Source: Paenibacillus faecis
Lineage (GTDB): Bacteria; Bacillota; Bacilli; Paenibacillales; Paenibacillaceae
Direction of reading: 5' to 3'
Length of the DNA stretch: 64,000 nucleotides
NCBI RefSeq assembly: GCF_008084145.1
Contig: NZ_VSDO01000003.1
Coordinates: 620,001 to 684,000, forward strand
In this document: positions 16,785 to 24,564 of the stretch, one piece after another
How positions within the stretch are numbered: the stretch's first letter is position 1
How the letters are laid out: each line of letters begins with the position of its first letter
Translations under genes and position numbers: made by a program
The notes under the pieces: generated by a model
Database searches by the model: none
Told to the model about the DNA's origin: nothing
Seen by the model: only the letters and a program-made list of their open reading frames with translations

Positions 16785-18089
16785 TTACCCCTCAAACCGC
16801 TGCGTCTTGTACCACTTTGTTTTCCGTCCCGTCGCTTTATCGACGACCATGGAATAGAAGGCGCGCAGGGAAATCAGCAGGAATAGTTGAGCATAGGTGA
16901 AATAAGAGAGGCAAGATAAAATAAAGTTTTGCGTCGTGCTCTGCCCGATATCCGTGGCCAGCGCCAGATTGATCTGCAGTACAAACAGGTAATACATCAG
17001 TCCCCAAGCAATCATCAGGTACACGTACAGATCGTCCGCAAATTGGAACGGCATCGCCACCTCGGGATTAAACAACCCGATGAAGCCGTAAATCAAATTC
17101 ATGACGATAATGATGTCCGAAATGATAATGGCCAGCAAAAACCAGAAGTAACTCGCCGTATAGTACAGCACGTGCAGTTTGATGCGCCAGCTGGACCGGT
17201 TGAACAAATGGTGGAGATTACCGATCACGACGGAAAAATTCCCCTTGGCCCACCGCTCCCGCTGCTTCAAGTACACGCCGAGCTGTTCGGGCTCCTGCTG
17301 ATACGCCTCCGCCTGGGGCGCCAGCGCGATAAGCTGCCCTCTCGTCAAAATCTCGAACGAAATGGCCGTATCCTCCGTAATCGCCTCCGTATCCCAACCG
17401 CCGATGTCCCGGATCAAATCCGTTTTGATGATAAAGTTCGTCCCGGGAATCGTGCCCAGTTTAAACAGCTCCCATAATCCGGTGTGATAAATCCGTTGGG
17501 CCGTAACCAGTTCAAGGTTAATGCATTTGGACAGGAGGTTCTGCCCGCGGTTTCTCGCCTTGTTCCGTCCAAAGACCGCGCCGTAATTCTCCGGGTCTTC
17601 CATCGCCTTCTCGACCAGAAAAAACAAAGCGTTGCGCTCGGGCGCCGCGTCGGCGTCAAAAATACAGATCCACTCGTGTTTCGCATACTGCAGCGCGTCG
17701 TTGAGCGCACCGGATTTTCCGCCGGTTCCCGTCCGTTCAAAGATCATAAAGTCCCGGTCCCGAAACGCTTCCTTGCTTTTCAGCGCCTTTAGCTTTCCGG
17801 CGGTATCGTCACTGCAGTTATCGGCAATAACGATGAGCTGCACTTTCTCCTTCGGGTAATTCAGCCGCAAAATATTCTCCGCCGTCGCCGCGATCACCAG
17901 TTCTTCATTGTGCGCGGGCACCATGACAGTGATTGTAGGGAAGTGCTCCATTTGCTCCGGACCGGGAACCGTCCAATCCTTGCGGCTTTGTTTAAAAATA
18001 AAGCGGACGGCGCCCCACATGATCACAATCGATTGAAATACGGCCGCCCAAATACTAATTATTGAAAACACCAATAATAAATCAGCCAC
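16785..18089 (-). CDS. Family 2 glycosyltransferase, membrane exopolysaccharide synthase (YdaM-like)
   Basis: The enzyme has an N-terminal membrane segment, a GT2 catalytic domain and four or five C-terminal transmembrane helices, like cellulose, hyaluronan or PNAG synthases. Visible motifs are the nucleotide-sugar aspartate (IADNCSDDT), the DxD equivalent (IFDADA), the acceptor motif TED (ITEDTAIS) and QRERW for processive polymerisation. I chose GTG 18089, eight bases after GGAGG; it overlaps the stop of the small upstream gene by eight bases. Together with the GH8-like and degenerate GGDEF genes it resembles the B. subtilis ydaJKLMN exopolysaccharide operon. YdaL- and YdaN-like partners are not present here. 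Confidence 0.88.
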   Translation of the reverse strand: MADLLLVFSIISIWAAVFQSIVIMWGAVRFIFKQSRKDWTVPGPEQMEHFPTITVMVPAHNEELVIAATAENILRLNYPKEKVQLIVIADNCSDDTAGKLKALKSKEAFRDRDFMIFERTGTGGKSGALNDALQYAKHEWICIFDADAAPERNALFFLVEKAMEDPENYGAVFGRNKARNRGQNLLSKCINLELVTAQRIYHTGLWELFKLGTIPGTNFIIKTDLIRDIGGWDTEAITEDTAISFEILTRGQLIALAPQAEAYQQEPEQLGVYLKQRERWAKGNFSVVIGNLHHLFNRSSWRIKLHVLYYTASYFWFLLAIIISDIIIVMNLIYGFIGLFNPEVAMPFQFADDLYVYLMIAWGLMYYLFVLQINLALATDIGQSTTQNFILSCLSYFTYAQLFLLISLRAFYSMVVDKATGRKTKWYKTQRFEG

Positions 18090-18225
18090 GGACTTTCCTC
18101 CGGTCATATTTTCGATTTACGCGTCTCCGAAAGACCAGCGTTGCAATAAACAATACCAGAACCGCAGCGGCAAAAATCAGGCTGACGATCCGGCATAGCG
18201 GAATAAACCAGGCGGTATAAGCCAT
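18082..18225 (-). CDS. Small single-pass membrane protein (47 residues)
   Basis: An ATG preceded by the strong site GGAGGAGTAGG opens a 47-codon frame. The product has a short polar start, one hydrophobic helix (about residues 13-32) and a very basic tail (RRRVNRKYDRRKVRG). The stop overlaps the glycosyltransferase start, so translation of the two is coupled. I know no family for it. By position it may be a small accessory subunit of the polysaccharide synthase, comparable in topology to the small proteins of PNAG or cellulose machines. It was short enough to be missed by length filters. Confidence 0.72.
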   Translation of the reverse strand: MAYTAWFIPLCRIVSLIFAAAVLVLFIATLVFRRRVNRKYDRRKVRG

Positions 18226-18273
18226 CTCCTACTCCTCCTGTTGCATATCACCCTTTATGAATCGCGGGTCACT

Positions 18274-19149
18274 TTAAATATATTCTCCGATCAGGTCCGT
18301 CTCCGTATTGCGTTCAAGCGCGGATATGACCGCGTCGGTATCTTCATATTTGCTGAACTGTTCCTTCGTAAAGACCAGGGCTCCGGCGCGGATTACCAGC
18401 TTCAAATCCCGGTCCTTCCGGTCCAGGAAGGGAATGTCCATCAAGGCGTTTTTGATCCGGTCCGTCAGTTCCTTCAAATACTCGTGATTCGTCATCGGGA
18501 ACAGAACAATAAATCTCCCCTGGTCCAGCCCGAACTTATAATCCTCGTAGCGGATTTGCTTCTGAATCTCCTCCGACAAGGAAGCGAGCAGCCGGGCATA
18601 TCCTTGGGAGCCGAGCGATTCCCGCACCATCGGCAAAAAATCGATCTTAAACATAGCCAGACAGAAACGGTATGTATCGGAATACCGGTTGGCCAGATTC
18701 GACTGTTTCACAAGCGTTTGGGCAAAAGCTTCCTTATTCCCGAGCGAAGTATCCAAATCCACTTCCGGGTTTCTGCGCTGCAGTTCGTCAAGCCGCTCCA
18801 TCATCCGCTTGGTGCGGATCAATCCGGCCTTGATAAACGCGGCGGCGGCCATATAGGCCGGGGGCAGCCACAGCCAGGATAGCGACAACACGTCCACCTC
18901 GGCATAAGACGCCAACCACACGAAATAGGCCACCAAATAAACGAAAATACAGACGACAGCCACCCCGGCCGGGAGTAAAAAACCGAGCAGCAGAGCCGCC
19001 AGGCTGCCTATACTGAACACCAATTCGAATGCCGTAAAAGATTGCTCCCGGAATATATTCACAAATACCAGCAGCACCTGGATGACCGCCAACCCGATCA
19101 GCAGGCTGTATCCCCAGACCATGCGCTGGATTAATCTCCTATTTCTCAT
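18274..19149 (-). CDS. Membrane protein with degenerate GGDEF domain, probable c-di-GMP receptor (YdaK-like)
   Basis: Four transmembrane segments (about residues 8-125) precede a GGDEF-fold domain. The catalytic GGDEF motif is replaced by DQGRF, so diguanylate cyclase activity is not expected. Exactly five residues before it stands RYED, matching the RxxD inhibitory c-di-GMP binding site. B. subtilis YdaK has this same combination and acts as a c-di-GMP receptor for an exopolysaccharide synthase. The gene lies between the GH8-like lipoprotein and the glycosyltransferase. I chose ATG 19149 behind AGAGGTGG; a GTG two codons upstream is possible. Confidence 0.85.
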   Translation of the reverse strand: MRNRRLIQRMVWGYSLLIGLAVIQVLLVFVNIFREQSFTAFELVFSIGSLAALLLGFLLPAGVAVVCIFVYLVAYFVWLASYAEVDVLSLSWLWLPPAYMAAAAFIKAGLIRTKRMMERLDELQRRNPEVDLDTSLGNKEAFAQTLVKQSNLANRYSDTYRFCLAMFKIDFLPMVRESLGSQGYARLLASLSEEIQKQIRYEDYKFGLDQGRFIVLFPMTNHEYLKELTDRIKNALMDIPFLDRKDRDLKLVIRAGALVFTKEQFSKYEDTDAVISALERNTETDLIGEYI

Positions 19150-19176
19150 GCCCACCTCTAAAATGTTTAAAAGTCA

Positions 19177-20268
19177 TTACTTTCTCTTCAACGCATACTC
19201 CCCCAGGAGGGGGAGCAGATTATCAAAAATGTGGGTATTGGCCTCAAACACATACCCTCCAGGATAGCGGGAATCGCGCCCCTTGAAGGTCAGCATTCGT
19301 TTGTACAGTTGTTCGGCAAAAGACCGGTCCCCTTGTTGAAGGGCGAACTGGATGGCGAGGCCGTAAACCGAAGGGGACTCATACGTCACGGCCGCCGTCC
19401 GGTCGGCTCGCCTGTATTGTCCGAACAGTTTGCCCGTTTGTTTGAACTTCTGCTTCAGGAATTGATGCAGCGCCCCTTGATCTCTTTTCGTCTTCCCGGT
19501 ATGAATGGCTACCATCAGCTGGTCAATCATATTTACGCTGGCTTCATACGAATACTCTCCGCTGACCACGTTGAACGACTTGGGATAAAATACACCGTCA
19601 TCCGGCATGTCCTGCAGCAGCGTCTGATACCGCAGGTAGGTCTCCTCGTGCAGCACCTCTTCTTGCACGAGCCTCTTTAGCGTAGACAAATCCACATAGG
19701 CCAGAGCCAAAGTATCCGGGGACTCCTCTCTGGCGAAATCGTAGAAATCCACGAGGTATCCGTTTTTTTGCGAGTGGATCAGCAAGGTTTCCGTTAACCC
19801 CTTCGCCTTTGCACGCCACTCGGGATGACCCTTCCACTTCCCGGCCCCTTCCAGTAAAGCCCCAATAATCCGCAAGTCGTCGCCAAGCGCGTTCGTGCTG
19901 ACCTCCAAACTTCCGTCAGGGCTTAGTTTCCAAGCGATGTAACTTTGATCCTTCGTGAAATAGCGGTCCAACGTTTCAAAGCTCTTATCAAAAGCGGCCT
20001 CATCGTTACCGGCTAGCGCCGCCTGCATCCATAACCCAAGCGACTCGGAGAGCGCCTCTCGTCCCGCCGCCATTTCCGGACTGACCGAGGGGGACTCTTT
20101 TAAATAGGTAGCCAAGGTGCCGTTGGGATTGGTCATATGCTTCGCAACGAAACTTTTCGTCGACTCTTTGCCTTCCGCGTAGGACAAACATCCCCCGATC
20201 CCCAAAGCCGCACTCAATAATAACCCGAACCCCAAGCCTAAAATTTTACGTCTGCTTCGCCTTAACAA
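19177..20268 (-). CDS. Secreted or lipid-anchored GH8-like glycosidase (YdaJ-like)
   Basis: The TTG at 20268 has GGGGG seven bases upstream and starts a basic then hydrophobic signal (LLRRSRRKILGLGFGLLL...) ending in LGIGGC, a possible lipobox. The mature part is an alpha/alpha toroid of the glycoside hydrolase family 8 type: the acid is probably in SESLGLWM and the second acid in ALGDDLRIIGALL. An open frame continues upstream to 20406 without a good site. The enzyme should act on the polymer made by the downstream synthase, trimming or releasing it. First gene of the three- to four-gene operon. Confidence 0.78.
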   Translation of the reverse strand: MLRRSRRKILGLGFGLLLSAALGIGGCLSYAEGKESTKSFVAKHMTNPNGTLATYLKESPSVSPEMAAGREALSESLGLWMQAALAGNDEAAFDKSFETLDRYFTKDQSYIAWKLSPDGSLEVSTNALGDDLRIIGALLEGAGKWKGHPEWRAKAKGLTETLLIHSQKNGYLVDFYDFAREESPDTLALAYVDLSTLKRLVQEEVLHEETYLRYQTLLQDMPDDGVFYPKSFNVVSGEYSYEASVNMIDQLMVAIHTGKTKRDQGALHQFLKQKFKQTGKLFGQYRRADRTAAVTYESPSVYGLAIQFALQQGDRSFAEQLYKRMLTFKGRDSRYPGGYVFEANTHIFDNLLPLLGEYALKRK

Positions 20269-20458
20269 ACTAGGACCCCCGTTCTGTTGTGTCTCTCGTA
20301 GTCGTGATGTTGACGCGGTCTTCTTGAGAGGCCGATCTATTTGGAGCCTGGTGCAGTATTCTGGAATTAAATGAAAGTTTAATGTTTCCTCCACGCATTG
20401 TATCATTTTTTATCTGTACAAAAACTGTACAAGCAAGAAAAAAATCTCCGCACGCCAA

Positions 20459-20483
20459 AATCCCCGGTGAAATCCACCGAGGA
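20459..20483 (-). terminator. Intrinsic terminator after the TerD-domain gene
   Basis: TCCTCGGTGGATTTCACCGGGGA forms a near-perfect stem, followed by TTTT, on the minus strand 25 bases after the stop at 20508. Confidence 0.8.
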
Positions 20484-20507
20484 TAACGGTTGAGTTTAAA
20501 GTTTGGG

Positions 20508-22616
20508 TCAGGCCAAATACTCCGCCATAATTTGTTCGATATCGTAGGGAGTTACCCCTTTCTTCACCGAAAATACCATCCCCGCCTGGTCCGGACTGTC
20601 AACCCGTTCCCCGCGTGCCTGGGCATGCAGGCTGAACAGGTCTTGCAGATCGGGTTTCCGCATCGAGGTCATGGCTTTGCCCATAAGGACCATCCCTTTT
20701 TGGTTTCCTTCCACATTGTTGTAGTAATGGGGATGTCGCGTTAACGAAAGATCCGTCCAGATCACCTTACGGGTTACCAGATCCATAATGACGGGAATCG
20801 CGATCTGCGTATCGGCGGTGACGTCGATCTTGTTCTCCACGGTGGATGGCTCGAATATTTCCCCGGAGCCCGGTTTTTTACGCATCATCCAGCCCGCGAA
20901 GCACTCCGGCAAATCGCAATAAGGCTGTTCCGTAAACGAGTGCAGGGTGGCCACGATATACCGGCCTCCGTAATCGACAATGGAAGGGATATGCAGGTCA
21001 ATAAACTCGCAGGCGCCCTGAGGAGCCGACACGATATCCCCGCTATGAACGGCACGGTATTTGGACGAGCGCAGGTTCGTATAGGAAATATGCTCCACGT
21101 ACTGCCAGTTGCGGTCATACATGACGGCGGACAGGTCGATATCCACGCGGCCGGTGGGCTTTCCGTCGACGTTCCCCTCTTTCCACCAATTGAAGAACCG
21201 GATCGTGTCCCCTTCGCCCATCGGGAGGCGGCTTCCCCGCACAAGAGTGCGCAGCGCCTTGCTCGCCGAGCGTTGCGAGAACGGAACATGATAATTCTTC
21301 AATTCCGGATCGACATAGACTTTCCCAAGCGGAGGGAGCAAGGAGAAACGCCGGACCAGCGCTTCCTCGCACAATCGTACCGCTTCCCGGCAGACAGCCT
21401 CATCGATTTCCGGAAGGGTATCGGGAATCGCAAAAGCGTTAGCCACCCTTCCTTTCGGGAAAAAGACGCGCAGATCCTGCGGCTCGTTTCGGCGGGCAAA
21501 ATGGTTTTTTACCTGCAGCAGCACCGGAGTCGATACCTGGTCCACCACTTCGCCGAACGCCAGCAATACATATTCCGGGTCTTCGGCGGTCCGAACCAGG
21601 TGATCCAGTCTTCTGGCAAATTCGCCGGGACGCTGCGTTAACAGATCTATGAGCGTCCACATATTTCGGTACTGGAACGCCAGTTCGACGCTTCCGTTGA
21701 AGGTCGTAAAGGGCTTGTTGTTCCGTAAAATAGCAAAAGCTTCCTCACATCGGCGAAAACGGTGTTTGTATTCGGAAGGGTGAAGAATCTCGCCCAAACG
21801 AATCCAGCGTTCCTTATACCGGAGCATATCCTCCGTGATTTGACCGCACTGTTCCAGCAGGCCCAGCAGCAGTCTCCGTTCACGCCGTTTAAATTTGCGG
21901 AAGCGCGTCGCCTCCGCCAGGCTGACATCGCCGTCCGACCAGGCCACGGCCAACCGCAGGACATCGGTAGCGGTTTTAAAATACCGCCCGATCAGCCCCA
22001 AATTGGCCTTGTCATGCCTCATCAAGGAGGCCGCTACGAAAGCGGCATTCTCCTTGAACGGAATCTCGGACGGTAGCATCGCCGCCAATTCATCCGGCTC
22101 CGCATGCTCAATAGCCGAATCGATATCCTGTTTGTCCATCTCTGAAATGGAGACCTTGGCTTCGATCAGTCGACGGATCATGAGATGGAATTCTTCCTTG
22201 CTTCCAAGATCGATGACCTTCAGGTTTACCTGATCGAGCAGTGTAGGCCTATCCACAGGAGGATATTCAGGGCATTCATAAGTCAGATAATGATAGATCG
22301 CATTCAAATACAGCTCCACGTCATCCTCCTGCATCACCTGCATCGGGAAGGCGGGATACATCGGCTTATATTCCACATGCGCGCCGACCATCACCCTTAA
22401 ATCGGATACCAGCTCGCGATAAAACATTTCAAATTGCCCTTTGGATAAGGCAAGTACGGCGCGCATCAACGCATGCGAAAACGTAAAGCCAAGGGCTTCC
22501 AAGTTTTTTAACGCCGTCGCCAAGCAAGCTTTGGGAAGTGTGTTCGCCATGTTCGCCTCTTGCCCTGGCTCGACGATCACCTTGTTTGCTCTTCGTAAAA
22601 AAATCGTACTTATCAT
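20508..22616 (-). CDS. Large cytoplasmic protein with C-terminal TerD-like domain (MXAN_6230/SCO0854-like)
   Basis: The 702-residue protein has no signal or membrane segment. Roughly the last 210 residues match the TerD/CABP fold: DIDLSAVMYDRN, ISYTNLRSSKY..VHSGDI and the IVATLHSF strand correspond to the DLDASA, FYNNLKS..VHTGDN and IVFVVTIY elements of TerD proteins, which bind calcium through their acidic loops. The N-terminal 490 residues are helical and resemble the MXAN_6230/SCO0854 family, known from predicted Ter-type stress systems. I prefer ATG 22616; an ATG at 22638-22640 lies within the structured repeat described upstream. No other ter genes are adjacent. Confidence 0.7.
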   Translation of the reverse strand: MISTIFLRRANKVIVEPGQEANMANTLPKACLATALKNLEALGFTFSHALMRAVLALSKGQFEMFYRELVSDLRVMVGAHVEYKPMYPAFPMQVMQEDDVELYLNAIYHYLTYECPEYPPVDRPTLLDQVNLKVIDLGSKEEFHLMIRRLIEAKVSISEMDKQDIDSAIEHAEPDELAAMLPSEIPFKENAAFVAASLMRHDKANLGLIGRYFKTATDVLRLAVAWSDGDVSLAEATRFRKFKRRERRLLLGLLEQCGQITEDMLRYKERWIRLGEILHPSEYKHRFRRCEEAFAILRNNKPFTTFNGSVELAFQYRNMWTLIDLLTQRPGEFARRLDHLVRTAEDPEYVLLAFGEVVDQVSTPVLLQVKNHFARRNEPQDLRVFFPKGRVANAFAIPDTLPEIDEAVCREAVRLCEEALVRRFSLLPPLGKVYVDPELKNYHVPFSQRSASKALRTLVRGSRLPMGEGDTIRFFNWWKEGNVDGKPTGRVDIDLSAVMYDRNWQYVEHISYTNLRSSKYRAVHSGDIVSAPQGACEFIDLHIPSIVDYGGRYIVATLHSFTEQPYCDLPECFAGWMMRKKPGSGEIFEPSTVENKIDVTADTQIAIPVIMDLVTRKVIWTDLSLTRHPHYYNNVEGNQKGMVLMGKAMTSMRKPDLQDLFSLHAQARGERVDSPDQAGMVFSVKKGVTPYDIEQIMAEYLA

Positions 22617-22626
22617 AATTAAAGAG

Positions 22627-22689
22627 TCCAGGAAAGCCATATCCCTAATTCAATAAGGGAAGTAGAAGGAAGGAATATGATAGCCTGGA
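22627..22689 (-). ncRNA. Structured leader motif, copy 1 (candidate cis-regulatory RNA)
   Basis: Reading the minus strand, TCCAGG pairs with CCTGGA and an inner CATAT pairs with ATATG. Between them stand the conserved stretches CTAT, CCTTCCTTCTA, GAATTAGGG and GGCTTTCC. The second copy at 22713 has the same conserved loops but different, compensated stems. It ends just before the preferred start of the TerD-domain gene. Confidence 0.5.
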
Positions 22690-22712
22690 CGCCTCCTCTC
22701 CGGATGAAAATC

Positions 22713-22778
22713 CTTCAGGAAAGCCGCGACCCTAATTCGCCAAATGAGTTTAGAAGGAAGGATCGCGATAGCCTGAAG
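22713..22778 (-). ncRNA. Structured leader motif, copy 2 (candidate cis-regulatory RNA)
   Basis: CTTCAGG pairs with CCTGAAG and CGCGATCC with GGGTCGCG. The single-stranded parts (CTAT, CCTTCCTTCTA, GAATTAGGG, GGCTTTCC) match copy 1. The two copies are separated by 23 bases. I do not recognise the motif as a known riboswitch class. Confidence 0.5.
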
Positions 22779-22896
22779 GCTCAAAGGCTCGAAGTCCGTG
22801 ACCCGATCGCTTTGATGTACCCATCATCGCAGAGTTTGCGGCGCACCAACAGGGCGAAAGTATTACGACTTGTTGAATAGCGGTGGCATTCGCCCA

Positions 22897-22944
22897 AAAA
22901 AAGCTCTTCGAACCCGCCTTCATACGAGTATCGAAGAGCTTTTA
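22897..22944. terminator. Bidirectional terminator between TMEM175 and TerD-domain genes
   Basis: AAAGCTCTTCGA and TCGAAGAGCTTT form a long stem flanked by A-rich and T-rich runs, starting directly at the end of the TMEM175 gene. Confidence 0.85.
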
Positions 22945-23568
22945 TTAACGTTCCCTCAGAGCATTCGCGATCCGCTGATCCGGTACGAACCAGATGACCG
23001 CAACGAGTACGAAGAAGCAGCCGGAGATCCAAGGACTCACATAGGCGCTCAAGGCCGCAACCAAGTAGAGCAAGGGAGATAATTTCCCTTTCCAGTCTTT
23101 GCCCAGCGCTACGACGAAGGAAGAATCGCCGGCATGCTGGTTGCTGATCGTACGCTGAAGCAGCCAGTACGAGAACGCCGCCAGCAGCAAAATAAGGCCG
23201 TACAGCGCCGTTGGTGTAGCCGCAAAATGGCTTTCCCCCATCCAGGCCGTTGTGAACGGCACAAGGGATAGCCAGAAGAGAAGCAGTAAGTTGAGCCACA
23301 TCAACCGCCCGTTCATCGTTCGAACCATATGCAATAGATGATGGTGATTATTCCAGTAGATACCGACATATACGAAACTGAAAATGTAGCTAAGCAGTTT
23401 CGGGCCAAGTCCGATAAGCGCCTCCCAGTTGTGGCCTTCCGGCACTTTGAACTCCAGCACCATGATCGTAATGATGATCGCCAGCACGCCATCGCTAAAC
23501 GCTTCCATCCGGTTTGCTTTCAGAGGGGCTCCCCTTTCTCGCTTCTCGCGTCTTTTTCTATTCGACAC
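22945..23568 (-). CDS. TMEM175-family potassium channel protein (DUF1211)
   Basis: The 207-residue membrane protein starts with a basic tail followed by RMEAFSDGVLAIIITIMVLEFKVP, the hallmark first helix of bacterial TMEM175 channels (R-x-x-x-F-S-D motif). Six transmembrane segments follow, as in the single-repeat bacterial proteins that assemble as tetramers and conduct potassium. The start is GTG 23568; its ribosome binding site is weak and rather distant. The gene is monocistronic and closes with a strong terminator. Confidence 0.9.
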   Translation of the reverse strand: MSNRKRREKRERGAPLKANRMEAFSDGVLAIIITIMVLEFKVPEGHNWEALIGLGPKLLSYIFSFVYVGIYWNNHHHLLHMVRTMNGRLMWLNLLLLFWLSLVPFTTAWMGESHFAATPTALYGLILLLAAFSYWLLQRTISNQHAGDSSFVVALGKDWKGKLSPLLYLVAALSAYVSPWISGCFFVLVAVIWFVPDQRIANALRER

Positions 23569-23752
23569 CAGTAACTTTGCACATCCCCCTCCACCCTGTC
23601 AAGAAAAACTTCACGCTTTTACCCCATAACGTTCACGAATCCTACAAAAGGTTGGGTCGGAACCGTATTCAAAAAATGCTCTCGCAGCCGATATACCTTA
23701 AGTATTAAATTTTGAAAATTATCCCAACTGGGAAACTTGGAGGTCGTATTCA

Positions 23753-24235
23753 ATGGCAAAATCATGGACCGTCCTGGTCGATGGCTCACCACACGAAATC
23801 GGCATTAAAACGGGGCTCTTTAAATGCAAGATCACCGTGGACGGGGCAGAAAGACGGGTGAAGAGCAGAAGCACAGTGATTCGGCTCATCGATGAACCTA
23901 TAGTTATCGGGAGCAAAACCCTGAACCTGACTGCAATTGGAGGAAAAGTGGATTTGGCGGTTGACGGTTTCTATCTGAATTCCGCAAAACCTTATATCCC
24001 ACTCAGCAATATCCCGGGCTGGTCAACGGCTATTATGCTGATTCTCACGATATTCGGCTGGCTTGTTGCAGGGCCGGTCAGTTGCTCCATCGGTGTACTG
24101 GGAGGGGTATCCGTCGTTTCAAATTCACTGGCACCGGGGCAGAAAAGCCGACTCCCCGTCTGTCTGGCCATTACGGCCGCCACCGTGGGGCTCCAGATTG
24201 CATACCTTTTTCTTCGGTTGCAGCTCATGTATTGA
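23753..24235 (+). CDS. Membrane protein with FAIM1-like beta domain
   Basis: Behind GGAGGTCGTATTCA, the 160-residue product starts with a soluble beta-rich domain (residues about 1-78: SWTVLVDGSPHEIGI, CKITVDGAERR, IGSKTLNLTAIGGKVDLAVDG). Its pattern resembles the FAIM1 fold (W-x-V-x-V-D-G-x-x-H). Two transmembrane helices follow (about residues 90-120 and 135-158), separated by a short basic loop (APGQKSRLP). I know no characterised bacterial function. The adjacent repeat element begins about 85 bases after the stop. Confidence 0.7.
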   Translation: MAKSWTVLVDGSPHEIGIKTGLFKCKITVDGAERRVKSRSTVIRLIDEPIVIGSKTLNLTAIGGKVDLAVDGFYLNSAKPYIPLSNIPGWSTAIMLILTIFGWLVAGPVSCSIGVLGGVSVVSNSLAPGQKSRLPVCLAITAATVGLQIAYLFLRLQLMY

Positions 24236-24318
24236 TTCACAATTCCAGTAGGAATACATAGCCGATGTACCAGGAAATACATAAAAAGATATGCCGACAT
24301 TATCGGGTGGAAAATGTT

Positions 24319-24564
24319 CTAGCGCACTTTCTAACCCTTCCAACTCCAAAAAGATGCAAATCTGCAGGTATTTTAGGCCGGTCCCCAAGGGAATTCGAAA
24401 AAAGATGCAAATCTGCAGGCATTTCTGACGATTTTAGAGAAACGAGCCGATTGCGTCAAAAATTCCTGCAGAATTGCAGGAATTTTGAAATTATTGTTCC
24501 AAACAGAAAAAAAACATGCACATATGCAGGAATTCTTTATCAAGGTTGTCTGATGGGGCACTAG
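24319..24564 (+). repeat. Dispersed CTAG-bounded element, copy A
   Basis: The 246-bp element begins and ends with CTAG. It contains four internal variants of GATGCAAATCTGCAGG(T/C)ATTT, itself centred on the palindrome CTGCAG, and a conserved TTTAGAGAAACGAGCCG block. Copies B (39277-39605) and C (63682-63958) are alike. Its right end supplies the TAG stop codon of the bicupin gene. Confidence 0.85.

Noticed and set aside
24340..24560. Possible CRISPR-like repeats (GCAAATCTGCAGG units)
   Set aside because: Only four diverged copies of different spacing and orientation, no spacers of constant length, and the whole block is itself repeated at two other places.
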